Below, piece by piece: positions 1 through 7,179 of a DNA stretch of 64,000 bases. Made by a program: the position numbers and the translations under genes. The notes below the pieces were generated by a model, which was not told the DNA's origin, searched no databases, and saw only the letters and a program-made list of their open reading frames with translations. The DNA is taken from the NCBI RefSeq assembly GCF_900112575.1, contig NZ_FOMH01000017.1:1-64000 (forward strand). The letters run 5' to 3'. The DNA is from Flavobacterium phragmitis. Lineage in GTDB: Bacteria > Bacteroidota > Bacteroidia > Flavobacteriales > Flavobacteriaceae. The first letter of the stretch is position 1; every line of letters begins with the position of its first letter.

Positions 1-237
1 ACGACGTCTTTTGATATGTAAATATACAAACCTGCCTCTTAAAGGGAAATCCTGAATCGTAATCTCATCCATGAAACCCTTGGAAACCAATTCTAGAGCA
101 TTGAACTCTTGCGGAGGTTTTATTTTTTCTTCAAAATACAGATGCAATACTTCTTCTGTGTTGCTGGTGGAAACTACTTCAAAGTGATCTACTAAAAAAT
201 CAGGAAGCATAAATTTTAAAAGTTCTAAAGCAGTCAT
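1..237 (-). CDS. ISAon1-type IS element, N-terminal-region protein (partial)
   Basis: The minus strand reads as 79 uninterrupted codons from an ATG at 237-235 to the window edge, beginning MTALELLKFMLPDFLVDHFE. The segments LHLYFEEK, KGFMDEITIQDFPLRGRF and VYLHIKRRR match what I recall of the short first ORF of ISAon1-type insertion sequences in Bacteroidota, which lies just upstream of a DDE transposase ORF. That second ORF would lie outside the window. The reading is therefore one end of an IS element. I could not identify its terminal inverted repeat between 238 and 305. Family assignment is from memory of the protein pattern; the open frame itself is seen directly. Confidence 0.65.
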   Translation of the reverse strand, partial: MTALELLKFMLPDFLVDHFEVVSTSNTEEVLHLYFEEKIKPPQEFNALELVSKGFMDEITIQDFPLRGRFVYLHIKRRR

Positions 238-305
238 GTGTAATTCTTAGACTGCAAATTTCTGATTTTATTTTGATATTCTTCCCCAAGTTTTGTTCTT
301 GATCC

Positions 306-420
306 ATTCGAACCCCCAGAATATAATAGAAAGTGACTCTATATAATCTCCAAATTGCTTTCAATTACTATTTAATGACAAATAATGAAATCTGATTTCA
401 AAACGTATCTAAGCATATTA
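306..420 (+). repeat. Third, partial copy of the long intergenic repeat (compare 2340-2460 and 10455-10570)
   Basis: Starting at ATTCGAACCCCCAGAAT and running through ATGAAATCTGATTTCAAAA, this stretch aligns with the distal half of two longer repeats at about 2349-2470 and 10457-10570, which contain ATTCGAACACCCAGAATGA and ATGAAATCTTATTTTAAAA. It lies between the IS end and the Crp-type gene. No coding frame is apparent. Confidence 0.5.
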
Positions 421-509
421 TTGCTATATTTGCTTAAGAGCCTGCCAGCGATGCCATTCCGATTAAAAAGCTGGCCAAACAGTCAAAACCAATATGTCAT
501 TTACGCCAG

Positions 510-1085
510 ATGTCCAATATACTCAAAAACCATATAGCCAAATTTGCACAGATCTCAGACAATGACTTTGAGCAGATCAAAAAATTCTTCGACATTAAAG
601 AAACTTATAAAAAAGAGAACCTTCTAAAGGAGGGACAGATCTGCCGGCATCATTATTTTGTTTTGGACGGCCTGCTTAGAAAGTTTTATATTAACGAGAA
701 AGGTACCGAACAAACCACGGAATTTGCCATAGAAACATGGTGGCTTACCGATAACTTTGCCTACGAGAACCAGCTCGCGACAGAATTTTATATTCAGGCA
801 GTAGAGAAATCAACATTGCTTTACATCACTTTGGAGAAGCAGCAGAAGTTGCTGGAAGAGTTTCCGGTAATGGAGCGCTATTTCCGTTTTGTTTACCAGA
901 GGGCATATGCGGCGGCCCAAAAACGCATTAAATTCCTTTTCTCGTTCTCTAAGGAAGAGTTTTATTTCCAGGCAGTCAGAAACCACCCCGAATTCATCCA
1001 GCGTGTTCCCCAATACCTGATTGCTTCCTATCTAGGATTCACACCCGAATACTTGAGCGAAATACGCAAAAGGCTTCTTTCTTAA
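510..1085 (+). CDS. Crp/Fnr-family transcriptional regulator
   Basis: This 191-residue protein has the two-part layout of short Bacteroidota Crp/Fnr regulators. An N-terminal cyclic-nucleotide-binding-like beta-barrel spans about residues 15-120, with the pattern FFDIKETYKKENLLKEGQIC at its start. A C-terminal helix-turn-helix spans about 145-191, where YLGFTPEYLSEIRKRLL is the recognition-helix region. It probably binds DNA, but the effector cannot be read from sequence. The next gene, 68 bases downstream on the same strand, is an AhpD-like protein. This pairing is common in the phylum and suggests that the regulator controls its neighbour. The ATG at 510 is the first in frame. Confidence 0.85.
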   Translation: MSNILKNHIAKFAQISDNDFEQIKKFFDIKETYKKENLLKEGQICRHHYFVLDGLLRKFYINEKGTEQTTEFAIETWWLTDNFAYENQLATEFYIQAVEKSTLLYITLEKQQKLLEEFPVMERYFRFVYQRAYAAAQKRIKFLFSFSKEEFYFQAVRNHPEFIQRVPQYLIASYLGFTPEYLSEIRKRLLS

Positions 1086-1117
1086 ACCAGTTTAAGTTTT
1101 TTCCTTTCCTTATTGTT

Positions 1118-1125
1118 CAATTTTG
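1118..1125 (+). promoter_or_regulatory. Candidate -7 element for the AhpD-like gene
   Basis: CAATTTTG matches 7 of 8 positions of the Flavobacterium -7 consensus TAnnTTTG. It would put the transcription start near 1131, downstream of the first possible ATG at 1127. This favours the ATG at 1154 as the real start. No clear -33 TTG was found at the right distance, so this is only a candidate. Confidence 0.35.
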
Positions 1126-1153
1126 CATGGAACAATTTAAAAATAATAATACA

Positions 1154-1606
1154 ATGCAAAAACGACTTAACATTAAGCAGGCCGCTCCAGATGCACTGAA
1201 AGCGATGATCGGCCTTGAAAGCTACCTTTCAAAGATTTCCATATCCAAGACAGCCAAAGAACTCATAAAGATACGTGCCTCGCAGATTAACGGCTGTGCA
1301 TACTGCATCAACATCCACACCCAGGACGCCGTTAAAAACGGCGAGTCAAACCAGCGTATTTTTCTCTTGAGTGCCTGGAAGGAAGCTGGGGACATTTTTA
1401 CAGAAGAGGAAAAAGCAGTTCTTGCTGTAACTGAAGAAATAACATTAATCCATGAGAATGGATTAACGGATGAAACCTATACAAAGGCCTTGCAGTATTT
1501 CAGTGAAAGCCAGATAGCAGATATAATAACGGCCGTAATTACAATCAATCTTTGGAACAGGGTTGTTCTCAGCACCCATCTCCGTATAGGAGAAAGTCTT
1601 GCATAA
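1154..1606 (+). CDS. Carboxymuconolactone decarboxylase-family (AhpD-like) protein
   Basis: The 150-residue product (MQKRLNIKQAAPDALKAMIG) carries the AhpD signature CAYCINIH: cysteines at about 48 and 51, then a histidine at 55. This is the C-x-x-C-x-x-x-H arrangement of alkylhydroperoxidase-like members of the carboxymuconolactone decarboxylase family. Such proteins usually reduce peroxides through the cysteine pair; muconolactone decarboxylation is unlikely for this subgroup. An in-frame ATG at 1127 would add nine residues (MEQFKNNNT), but it overlaps the probable promoter, so 1154 is preferred. It follows a Crp/Fnr regulator and may belong to an oxidative-stress response, which is inference from context. 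Confidence 0.85.
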   Translation: MQKRLNIKQAAPDALKAMIGLESYLSKISISKTAKELIKIRASQINGCAYCINIHTQDAVKNGESNQRIFLLSAWKEAGDIFTEEEKAVLAVTEEITLIHENGLTDETYTKALQYFSESQIADIITAVITINLWNRVVLSTHLRIGESLA

Positions 1607-1680
1607 CATTGCAAAAAAAAAATAGTTTAATTACGATGCATCAAAAATTTTAGAATTACAATTAAATTTGAAGACGATAG

Positions 1681-1709
1681 GCCCGATTTGTTTCGGGCTT
1701 ATTGCTTTT
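1681..1709 (+). terminator. Candidate terminator after the AhpD-like gene
   Basis: GCCCGA at 1681-1686 pairs perfectly with TCGGGC at 1693-1698 around a six-base loop. It is followed by a T-rich but interrupted tract. It lies 75 bases after the stop codon. Confidence 0.45.
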
Positions 1710-1870
1710 ACGAAAAACTTATTTAGGATAACCAATTAGCAAACATTTTAATGTTTCCGAAAGACGGCAAATTGCTGACATTCCTCTATTTATCACAAAA
1801 CATACATCAATTTTTTTGGTCCTAATAGCAACACAAATTCTTTTACATCGAGACAAAAGATTGGTACTGA

Positions 1871-1998
1871 TAGCTGGAAACGCTCCTAAAAATCATTAAT
1901 ATAAAAAATCTGAGAGTAATTCATAAAGCTGAAGAAAAACAATCCTACCCTAACTAAAACATTTTTTTTAATCCTTGATAAAATTTGTAAATTTATAT
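1871..1998 (+). repeat. Diverged upstream half-unit of ncRNA-like repeat A
   Basis: AAAGCTGAAGAAAAACAATC followed by TTTTAATCCTTGATAAAATT and TGTAAATTTA resembles the body and right part of the repeat unit just downstream (2041-2166). The same tandem layout occurs before repeats B (about 4135-4228) and C (about 12640-12745). The three half-units resemble each other, for example AATATTTGTAGAATTGTA in both B and C. Confidence 0.4.
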
Positions 1999-2040
1999 TT
2001 GTTTAATGCTATGAATCAATTGAGTTTGTATAATTTTTAC

Positions 2041-2210
2041 ATCAATCCCCAACGGTACATCTAAACCAAAATAATATAGCCAATGAAAGACAGACACTAC
2101 ATGTAGTACGCCAATCTCTTCAAATCTTCCAAAAAATTTATTGTAATTTGTCCCGTAGAGGTCACTACAGCCAAATGGCGCCAATTGAAGACAATTGACG
2201 CCATTTTTTT
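2041..2210 (+). ncRNA. Repeat A: candidate small RNA with terminator
   Basis: This copy has a left arm CCCCAACGGTACA (2047-2059), a ~85-nt body, and a right arm TTTGTCCCGTAGAGGTCAC whose complement largely matches the left arm. It then has a strong terminator at 2175-2210: AATGGCGCCAATTG pairs with CAATTGACGCCATT at 13 of 14 positions and is followed by seven Ts. A promoter-like TATAATTTTTA lies just upstream (2029-2039). Related copies with different but still paired arms occur at 4268, 10141, 12783, 13094 and 45171. The same strand has an open minus frame, but the frame is not kept between copies, so an RNA role is favoured. The Rfam Flavo-1 motif is a possible identity that I cannot test. 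Confidence 0.5.
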
Positions 2211-2565
2211 ATATACACTATAAATACGCTAACTTTTAATCATTTTTGCTTTTATTTTCTTTATTTCAAACAATAGCTAAATTGCATTAAAGTATATACT
2301 ATATAAAAAACAGCACAAATAGTCGATTTGCCACTCGATAATTTAACAGGATTCGAACACCAAAAATGAAGAAAAAATATGGCTTTGAAATATCTAATTT
2401 TTTTCTAGATACTGTTCAATTTCAGAAAATGAAATCTCATTTTAAAATGTTTTAATATTTCAAAATTATTTGAATTTTCTACTCGTACTTTTTTTAAATA
2501 TAATTATTGTTCGACTGTAGCAAAAAATGGTTTATTCGTCGAAAATTTTATTAAAATTATTGACA
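2041..2565 (+). repeat. Long intergenic repeat, left copy (pairs with 10141-10641)
   Basis: Similarity to the 10141-10641 region covers the RNA-like repeat and its GGCGCCAATTG hairpin. It continues for more than 300 bases beyond, through matched blocks such as AAATTGCAT, CAAATA-TTGATTT, ATTCGAACAC and TTCAAAATTATTTGAATTT. Both copies are in the same orientation and neither shows a conserved reading frame. The end of this copy lies just before the Lrp gene. Confidence 0.55.
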
Positions 2566-2618
2566 AACTGAAATGGATTTTCTCATCAATCCCTATGCGC
2601 AGATAATACAATGCTCTT

Positions 2619-3086
2619 TTACTTCTTTATGATCGGAATTTCAAAAGTAGTCTTAACACTTTGCATTGAAACAAAAGTTTTAAACTTCTTAACATTAGGA
2701 TTGCCAAAAAATAATTTTCTGGTCAGTTTCTCATAATCCGACATTGTAGGCAATGCAAGCACAAGTATAAAATCAACATCACCTGTTACATAATAACATT
2801 GCTGCACTTCAGCAATACTACTAAAAAGTTGCTTGGCTTCATCTATTAATTTTAGTTGTTCGTCTTTCAACTCCACTTCTACAAATATAGTCAGAGGATG
2901 CCCAAGTTCACTTTGATCTACCACTGATACGTCTGCAGTTATAACACCTGTTTCACGCATTCTCTTAATACGTCTTTGCACCGCCGCTGCTGAGAGCCCT
3001 ATTCTATCGCCGATATCTCTTTGCGGTGTTAGATTATTCTTTTGAAGAATTTCTAATATCTCTAAATCAAATTTATCTAATGCCAT
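2619..3086 (-). CDS. Lrp/AsnC-family transcriptional regulator
   Basis: This 155-residue protein begins MALDKFDLEILEILQKNN, a typical Lrp/AsnC N-terminus. Its helix-turn-helix (residues about 5-50) includes TPQRDIGDRIGLSAAAVQRR. The rest (about 65-150) is the RAM-type ligand-binding and oligomerisation domain, with the characteristic CYYVTGDVDFILVLALPTM stretch. Members bind amino acids and act as octameric or dimeric regulators of amino-acid metabolism or export. It is transcribed divergently from an EamA-type transporter across a 118-base gap, so it very likely regulates that gene. Confidence 0.92.
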   Translation of the reverse strand: MALDKFDLEILEILQKNNLTPQRDIGDRIGLSAAAVQRRIKRMRETGVITADVSVVDQSELGHPLTIFVEVELKDEQLKLIDEAKQLFSSIAEVQQCYYVTGDVDFILVLALPTMSDYEKLTRKLFFGNPNVKKFKTFVSMQSVKTTFEIPIIKK

Positions 3087-3159
3087 TTTTTTATGTACTT
3101 ATGAAACAAAATTGCAAATAAACACTGTAAATTAACGAAAATAAACACATCTAGTGAAT

Positions 3160-3167
3160 TATTTTTG
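3160..3167 (+). promoter_or_regulatory. Promoter -7 element for the EamA transporter
   Basis: TATTTTTG fits TAnnTTTG exactly and is followed by GCATCA, placing a start near 3173, about 32 bases before the ATG. It sits in the divergent gap where the Lrp-type regulator would be expected to bind. Confidence 0.45.
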
Positions 3168-3204
3168 CATCATAAATTATTTCCCTATTATTAAATACAA
3201 TTAA

Positions 3205-4095
3205 ATGAAAGAAAAAAACAAACAACTGGCAGGGTTTTCATTAGCTATTATTGCAGCAATTTTCTGGGGTGTCTCCGGAACGTTTGGTCAGTTCCTCTTT
3301 CAGCAGAGGCAAATTAATGTCGAATGGCTTGTTACTGTGAGATTGCTTTTCTCAGCAATATTATTATTACTATTTTCCTTAATAAGTAAGCAGAAAGATC
3401 TTTGGCTGATATGGCGCAATAAAAGAGATGTTCTTCATCTGTTATTATTTAGCCTGCTTGGAATGATGGCTGTTCAATACACTTATTTTGCAGCAATTAA
3501 ATACTCCAATGCGGCAACGGCAACCGTACTTCAATATTCCGGTCCAGTAATAATAGCTGTTTATCTGGCTTTAAAAAATAAAAAAAATCCAAAACCTATC
3601 GAATATCTGGCAATATTTCTTGCGGTAGTCGGAACCTATCTCTTAGTTACACATGGTAAAACTGATGGTCTTTCTATTTCCACGGCAGCTCTTTATTGGG
3701 GTTTAGCTTCTGCATTATCACTGGCTTTTTACAGCATTCAGCCAATTGGTCTGCTTAAACGCTATAATTCGGCAGTTGTTATTGGATGGGCAATGCTGAT
3801 TGGAGGAATAGTACTTAGTTTTGTTCATTCTCCCCTTGACGTTACCGGAGAATGGGATAAATATACTTATTTATACACCGCATTTATAATACTTTTTGGA
3901 ACTCTCGCAGCATTTTACTTCTATCTTACGGCCGTAAAAATAATCGGCTCGCAAAAAACAAGTTTGCTGGCATCAGCTGAACCCTTATCGGCAGCTATTA
4001 TTTCTGTGCTTTGGCTGAATGTTACATTCGGTATAATGGACTGGATTGGAAGTATATTTATAATTTCAACAATTTTCTTACTCAGAAGATTGTAA
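3205..4095 (+). CDS. EamA/DMT-superfamily transporter
   Basis: This 296-residue integral membrane protein has about ten hydrophobic segments and two related EamA halves (about residues 10-150 and 160-295). Features of the family are GVSGTFGQFLF near the N-terminus, AAIKYSNAATATVLQYSGPV at the end of the first half and ASAEPLSAAIISVLWL in the second. Drug/metabolite transporters of this type export amino acids or other small metabolites across the inner membrane. The substrate is not readable. The divergent Lrp-type gene suggests an amino acid or related compound. Confidence 0.9.
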   Translation: MKEKNKQLAGFSLAIIAAIFWGVSGTFGQFLFQQRQINVEWLVTVRLLFSAILLLLFSLISKQKDLWLIWRNKRDVLHLLLFSLLGMMAVQYTYFAAIKYSNAATATVLQYSGPVIIAVYLALKNKKNPKPIEYLAIFLAVVGTYLLVTHGKTDGLSISTAALYWGLASALSLAFYSIQPIGLLKRYNSAVVIGWAMLIGGIVLSFVHSPLDVTGEWDKYTYLYTAFIILFGTLAAFYFYLTAVKIIGSQKTSLLASAEPLSAAIISVLWLNVTFGIMDWIGSIFIISTIFLLRRL

Positions 4096-4134
4096 TTTTC
4101 TTTTCTAATTCTATCTTTTACTTTATTGAATTCA

Positions 4135-4228
4135 AAATTGAAAATAATAAAGCCAAGCAAATACAATTATACCTTAATTATAACAATCTTTCCAAATCCT
4201 CGATAATATTTGTAGAATTGTATATCAG
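4135..4228 (+). repeat. Diverged upstream half-unit of repeat B
   Basis: AAAGCCAAGCAAATACAATT followed by CAATCTTTCCAAATCCTCGA and AATATTTGTAGAATTGTA parallels the body and right side of the unit at 4268-4392. It closely matches the half-unit before repeat C (CAATCTTTTCAATCCATCCA, AATATTTGTAGAATTGTA). Confidence 0.45.
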
Positions 4229-4267
4229 TTTACTACCATTAACTAATATGGTTTTTATAATTTTTGC

Positions 4268-4392
4268 ATCAATCCCCAACAGGACATCTAAACCAAAAAT
4301 ACAAAGCCAATGGAAGATAGACACTACATATAGTAAGCCAATCTCTTCAAATCATCCAAAAATGATGTTGTAATTTGTCCTGTTGAGGTCTC
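4268..4392 (+). ncRNA. Repeat B: candidate small RNA or leader
   Basis: The left arm CCCCAACAGGACA (4274-4286) is matched by the right arm TGTCCTGTTGAGG (4376-4388), giving a near-perfect 13-base terminal stem around a ~90-nt body that contains GCCAATCTCTTCAAATCATC. A promoter-like TATAATTTTTGCATC ends at 4270. Unlike copies A, D, E and F there is no terminator hairpin right after it. The next feature is a small gene starting at 4466, so this copy could act as a 5' leader. Confidence 0.45.
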
Positions 4393-4465
4393 TCTACGAT
4401 ACAAAACAAAACCATTAATAGACTACATAAACAAATGATTATCTTTGAGTTACAAAACTCAACAG

Positions 4466-4675
4466 ATGATGAATAACCAAAATGACAAATGGAAAATAAC
4501 TCACGAGAAGGCACATAAAATGCTAACCGACGAAGGGATGAACGTCACCCTAGACGAAGGTGCTGAAATATTGTCTTTTTTAAGATTTTTGGCAGAAGGT
4601 ACTGTGAAGAAATTTCTAAAAGACTCAGAAAGTGGTGAAACTGTAGAAAATACCATATTAGATAAAAAAAACTGA
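4466..4675 (+). CDS. Small uncharacterised protein
   Basis: The product has 69 residues starting MMNNQNDKWKITHEKAHKML. The core (KAHKMLTDEGMNVTLDEGAE, then ILSFLRFLAEGTVKKFLK) looks like a compact helical protein. Similar short proteins with a DEGAxxILxFL motif occur in Bacteroidota accessory regions, but I know no function. Two adjacent ATGs (4466, 4469) are possible starts; an upstream TTG at 4445 would add seven residues and is less likely. It follows repeat B with no recognised promoter of its own. Confidence 0.6.
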   Translation: MMNNQNDKWKITHEKAHKMLTDEGMNVTLDEGAEILSFLRFLAEGTVKKFLKDSESGETVENTILDKKN

Positions 4676-5696
4676 CACTCCAACTAAAATTAAGCAGAAA
4701 AAAAATGTCTCTCCTGAAGGAGTAATTTATTGCAGTACTTGTAATTTTCTAAATAATAATTTTTAATCAAAGATTTAACTTTCAGTATTGATAAATTAAA
4801 ATGCCAGATTAGCTAAATAGAACATTTATAGCACAAGCTTTATTTGGGGTTGCCTACAATTTCGCCAAAAAGAAAAAGCGTTTTTTATAGATAGTAAACC
4901 ATACCAATTTGCGGTAAAATCTTAGTATAATTTATTTAGAAATAATAAACCTTAAAAAATCAATACTTAAGAAGCTCATTTTCAAATGTGTATTACATAT
5001 TTTTAGGCAGATAAAATATTGAAAAAAGATATATTTGAATCTGGGTGCAGAATCGGTGCACCTAGATTCAAGATACAATTTAAAAGATTATAAAACAGCT
5101 ACTTGAAGCCATAAGTTCGAAACATTACTACATGTTTACTAGACAAAATTTGGATGTGCGGATAGACAAGAAGCGCGAAATCTAACCAAATCTGAAATTC
5201 TTCCTATTATTTTCTCCAATTAGGTTGCTTTTTTGATAAAATAAATATCTACGCCTAGCAATTGTTGTTCTATTGAAGACATTAATTAATTCTTTCTTAC
5301 GTTCAAAAAAAAGTATGCAGTTCGCATTTATACAATTTAATGTCTTGTCGATCGAGTAATTTTACTTTCTGCAAAAGCTGGAAAATCAGAGTGTGATGAA
5401 GTAAACGCTCTTCTTATAAAGAAGCCGCAAATGCAGTATTTAATCCTAAATCCTGTAATCTTGAGAAAAAACAAAAAGGACCGCGAGATGGATAGTTGTC
5501 AAGACTAATACCAGAGAGTAACTCCTGATAAATCAGAAAACATTGATATTACAAAAAGAATAGGAAGATTACTTTTCTTATTGAAGTATTGATAGATTTG
5601 TTGTTGCTGTTGTTGTATTGACTCTAAAAATTGGCTTATTTTCTTATCGCCACTATTCGAAAATGGAAACTAACATCGAACATTAAAAATTTTAAA
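4676..5696. other. Gene-free kilobase with one attachment-like repeat
   Basis: Frames on the plus strand are broken by many stops and I recognise no relic. The only structured item seen is the 18-bp GGTGCA-type direct repeat at 5044-5061 with its flanks. A TTG-started extension of the S41 peptidase frame enters at 5631 but the real start is 5697. Confidence 0.5.
5044..5061 (+). repeat. Attachment-like repeat, GGTGCA type, left outer copy
   Basis: GGTGCAGAATCGGTGCAC consists of two GGTGCA half-sites five bases apart plus a C. An identical 18-mer lies at 9820-9837 and the flanks are alike too (TTTGAATCT before, TAGATTCAAGATACAA after, versus TTTGAATTT and GAGGTTCAAGACAAAA). Confidence 0.6.
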
Positions 5697-6806
5697 ATGA
5701 AAAAAATCATCCTTGTATTGCTATCTTTTTCTGTAAGTTTTGTCTTTGCCCAAAATCCGGTATCCTATCCAAAGGACACTGCCATTTCAAAACCGGAATT
5801 AAATTTTGAAGTATTATGGCATACTTTTGAAGACAACTATGCCTTCTTTAAGTTAAGGAATATTGACTGGCATGCCGCCTATCAAAAATATAGGCCGCTG
5901 ATAAACGCCAATACTTCTGATGATTCTTTATATACGGTTTTTTCTCAGATGCTGGCTCCTTTTAAGGACAATCATATCAATGTTATCGTTCCGGGAATAA
6001 AGCAATTCAAATCCGTGAAACCTTCGCAGTTCGTAAAAGAGTTCCCAACGGATAGTTTGCGTAATGAGTTTTGGCAGATGGTAAATTCTTCCTTATCGCA
6101 TAAACATTTTACAGCGTTGCAATACACAGGTCCAGAATTTAATCATGTACCTCTGTTTGCTTATTCGACTTCAAATGGTATTGGATACCTGCGTTTCAAC
6201 AGATGCTTCGTTGATCAGGATTCTGATAATGTGCCAGATGCAGCAGTTGCAGGTAAACTTTTGGATACGCTGTTTGCAAGTTTTAAAGATGTGAAATCAA
6301 TTATTGTAGATGTAAGAGATAATATTGGGGGCAATGATGAATTTGCTTATGAAGTTGCTGGCAGATTTACAGCTAGTAAAGTAATTGGGATGCATAAAAA
6401 AACGAGAATAAGAAAGGGAGGATATGAAGATTTTGGGCAGCTTGAAACATGGTACACTGAGCCTAAAGGTGTTTTTCAATTTACAAAACCCGTAGTAGTC
6501 TTAACGAATGACAAAACAGTAAGCGCCGGAGATTTATTTGCTTCAATAATGAGAGAACTGCCCACTGTAAAAATTGTCGGTTCAAGCACACGCGGTATTT
6601 ACTCAAATATGTATGGCTTTACACTTCCAAATGGGTGGCTTATTTCACTTTCTAATGAGCGGTACTACGACAACAAAATGATTTGTTATGAAGGAATCGG
6701 CGCACCTGTTGACATTCATGTTCTAAATACCCAAAATGATTTGCTAAACTTAAATGACCCCGTATTAGACACAGCTATCAAAGTATTATTGAAGACCCGC
6801 AATTAA
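5697..6806 (+). CDS. Secreted S41-family (tail-specific protease-like) peptidase
   Basis: The 369-residue protein starts with the signal peptide MKKIILVLLSFSVSFVFAQ; the ATG at 5697 is chosen because upstream in-frame sequence has only a TTG start and would bury this signal. The S41 core includes GIGYLRFNRCF, DVRDNIGGND (the usual D-R-x-N-GGG region) and NDKTVSAGDLF, where Ser276 is the predicted nucleophile. A PDZ domain is not evident, so it resembles the PDZ-less S41 lipoprotein-like peptidases of Bacteroidota. The substrate is unknown. It lies between the outer and inner attachment-like repeats and may have come with that accessory block. Confidence 0.85.
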   Translation: MKKIILVLLSFSVSFVFAQNPVSYPKDTAISKPELNFEVLWHTFEDNYAFFKLRNIDWHAAYQKYRPLINANTSDDSLYTVFSQMLAPFKDNHINVIVPGIKQFKSVKPSQFVKEFPTDSLRNEFWQMVNSSLSHKHFTALQYTGPEFNHVPLFAYSTSNGIGYLRFNRCFVDQDSDNVPDAAVAGKLLDTLFASFKDVKSIIVDVRDNIGGNDEFAYEVAGRFTASKVIGMHKKTRIRKGGYEDFGQLETWYTEPKGVFQFTKPVVVLTNDKTVSAGDLFASIMRELPTVKIVGSSTRGIYSNMYGFTLPNGWLISLSNERYYDNKMICYEGIGAPVDIHVLNTQNDLLNLNDPVLDTAIKVLLKTRN

Positions 6807-6873
6807 ATAAACTACAGCTATTAGGAATAAAAACTAAGCAAATTTTACTGATTTTTCATAAGCTTTAGTTTTT

Positions 6874-6891
6874 GTGGCAATATCGTGGCAC
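6874..6891 (+). repeat. Attachment-like repeat, GTGGCA type, copy 1
   Basis: GTGGCAATATCGTGGCAC has two GTGGCA half-sites five bases apart. It is followed about 60 bases later by CTTAGGTTCGAA (6950-6961), as is the copy at 9597. Confidence 0.55.
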
Positions 6892-6990
6892 ATGGTATTT
6901 TTGAAAAACAGGAAATCCGGTAAAATCGACATTTGATAAGCTTAGGTTCGAAACTTATACAACTTAATTTTATTAGTGTATTTATCCAGA

Positions 6991-7014
6991 GGGTTCGAGT
7001 CCTGTTCCCGCCAC
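6991..7014 (+). other. tRNA 3'-end-like fragment (attachment remnant)
   Basis: GGGTTCGAGTCCTGTTCCCG followed by CCAC looks like the T-loop and acceptor end of a tRNA gene, but no anticodon arm or 5' half lies upstream. Such fragments are left when an element integrates into a tRNA 3' end. Confidence 0.45.
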
Positions 7015-7058
7015 AAGATAGCACTTGAAATATGCTGAAAACACTCATTGCAAGTTTT

Positions 7059-7076
7059 GTGGCAGAATCGTGGCAC
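7059..7076 (+). repeat. Attachment-like repeat, GTGGCA type, copy 2
   Basis: GTGGCAGAATCGTGGCAC differs at one base from copy 1 at 6874. It lies 104 bases before the end of the secreted-protein operon. Confidence 0.55.
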
Positions 7077-7179
7077 TAAACTTCCTGTGGAATAACAAAA
7101 TCAATAAAAACAACCACTTCAGTACTTAGGTTCAATTATATTAAAAAATCCAACTCTAACCCGTTGGAAGCAGGATTAT

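Noticed and set aside
1993..2184. Open minus-strand frame of 63 codons across repeat A
   Set aside because: The frame is not preserved in the other copies of the repeat; the apparent protein similarity between A and B comes from the conserved RNA-like sequence.
4011..4373. Open plus-strand frame overlapping the end of the EamA gene and repeat B
   Set aside because: It overlaps a clear gene in another frame and runs through repeat DNA, with no protein-like domain.
6980..7020. An intact tRNA gene
   Set aside because: Only the T-loop/acceptor-like part is present; no D-arm or anticodon arm can be formed with upstream sequence. The same holds at 9887-9910.
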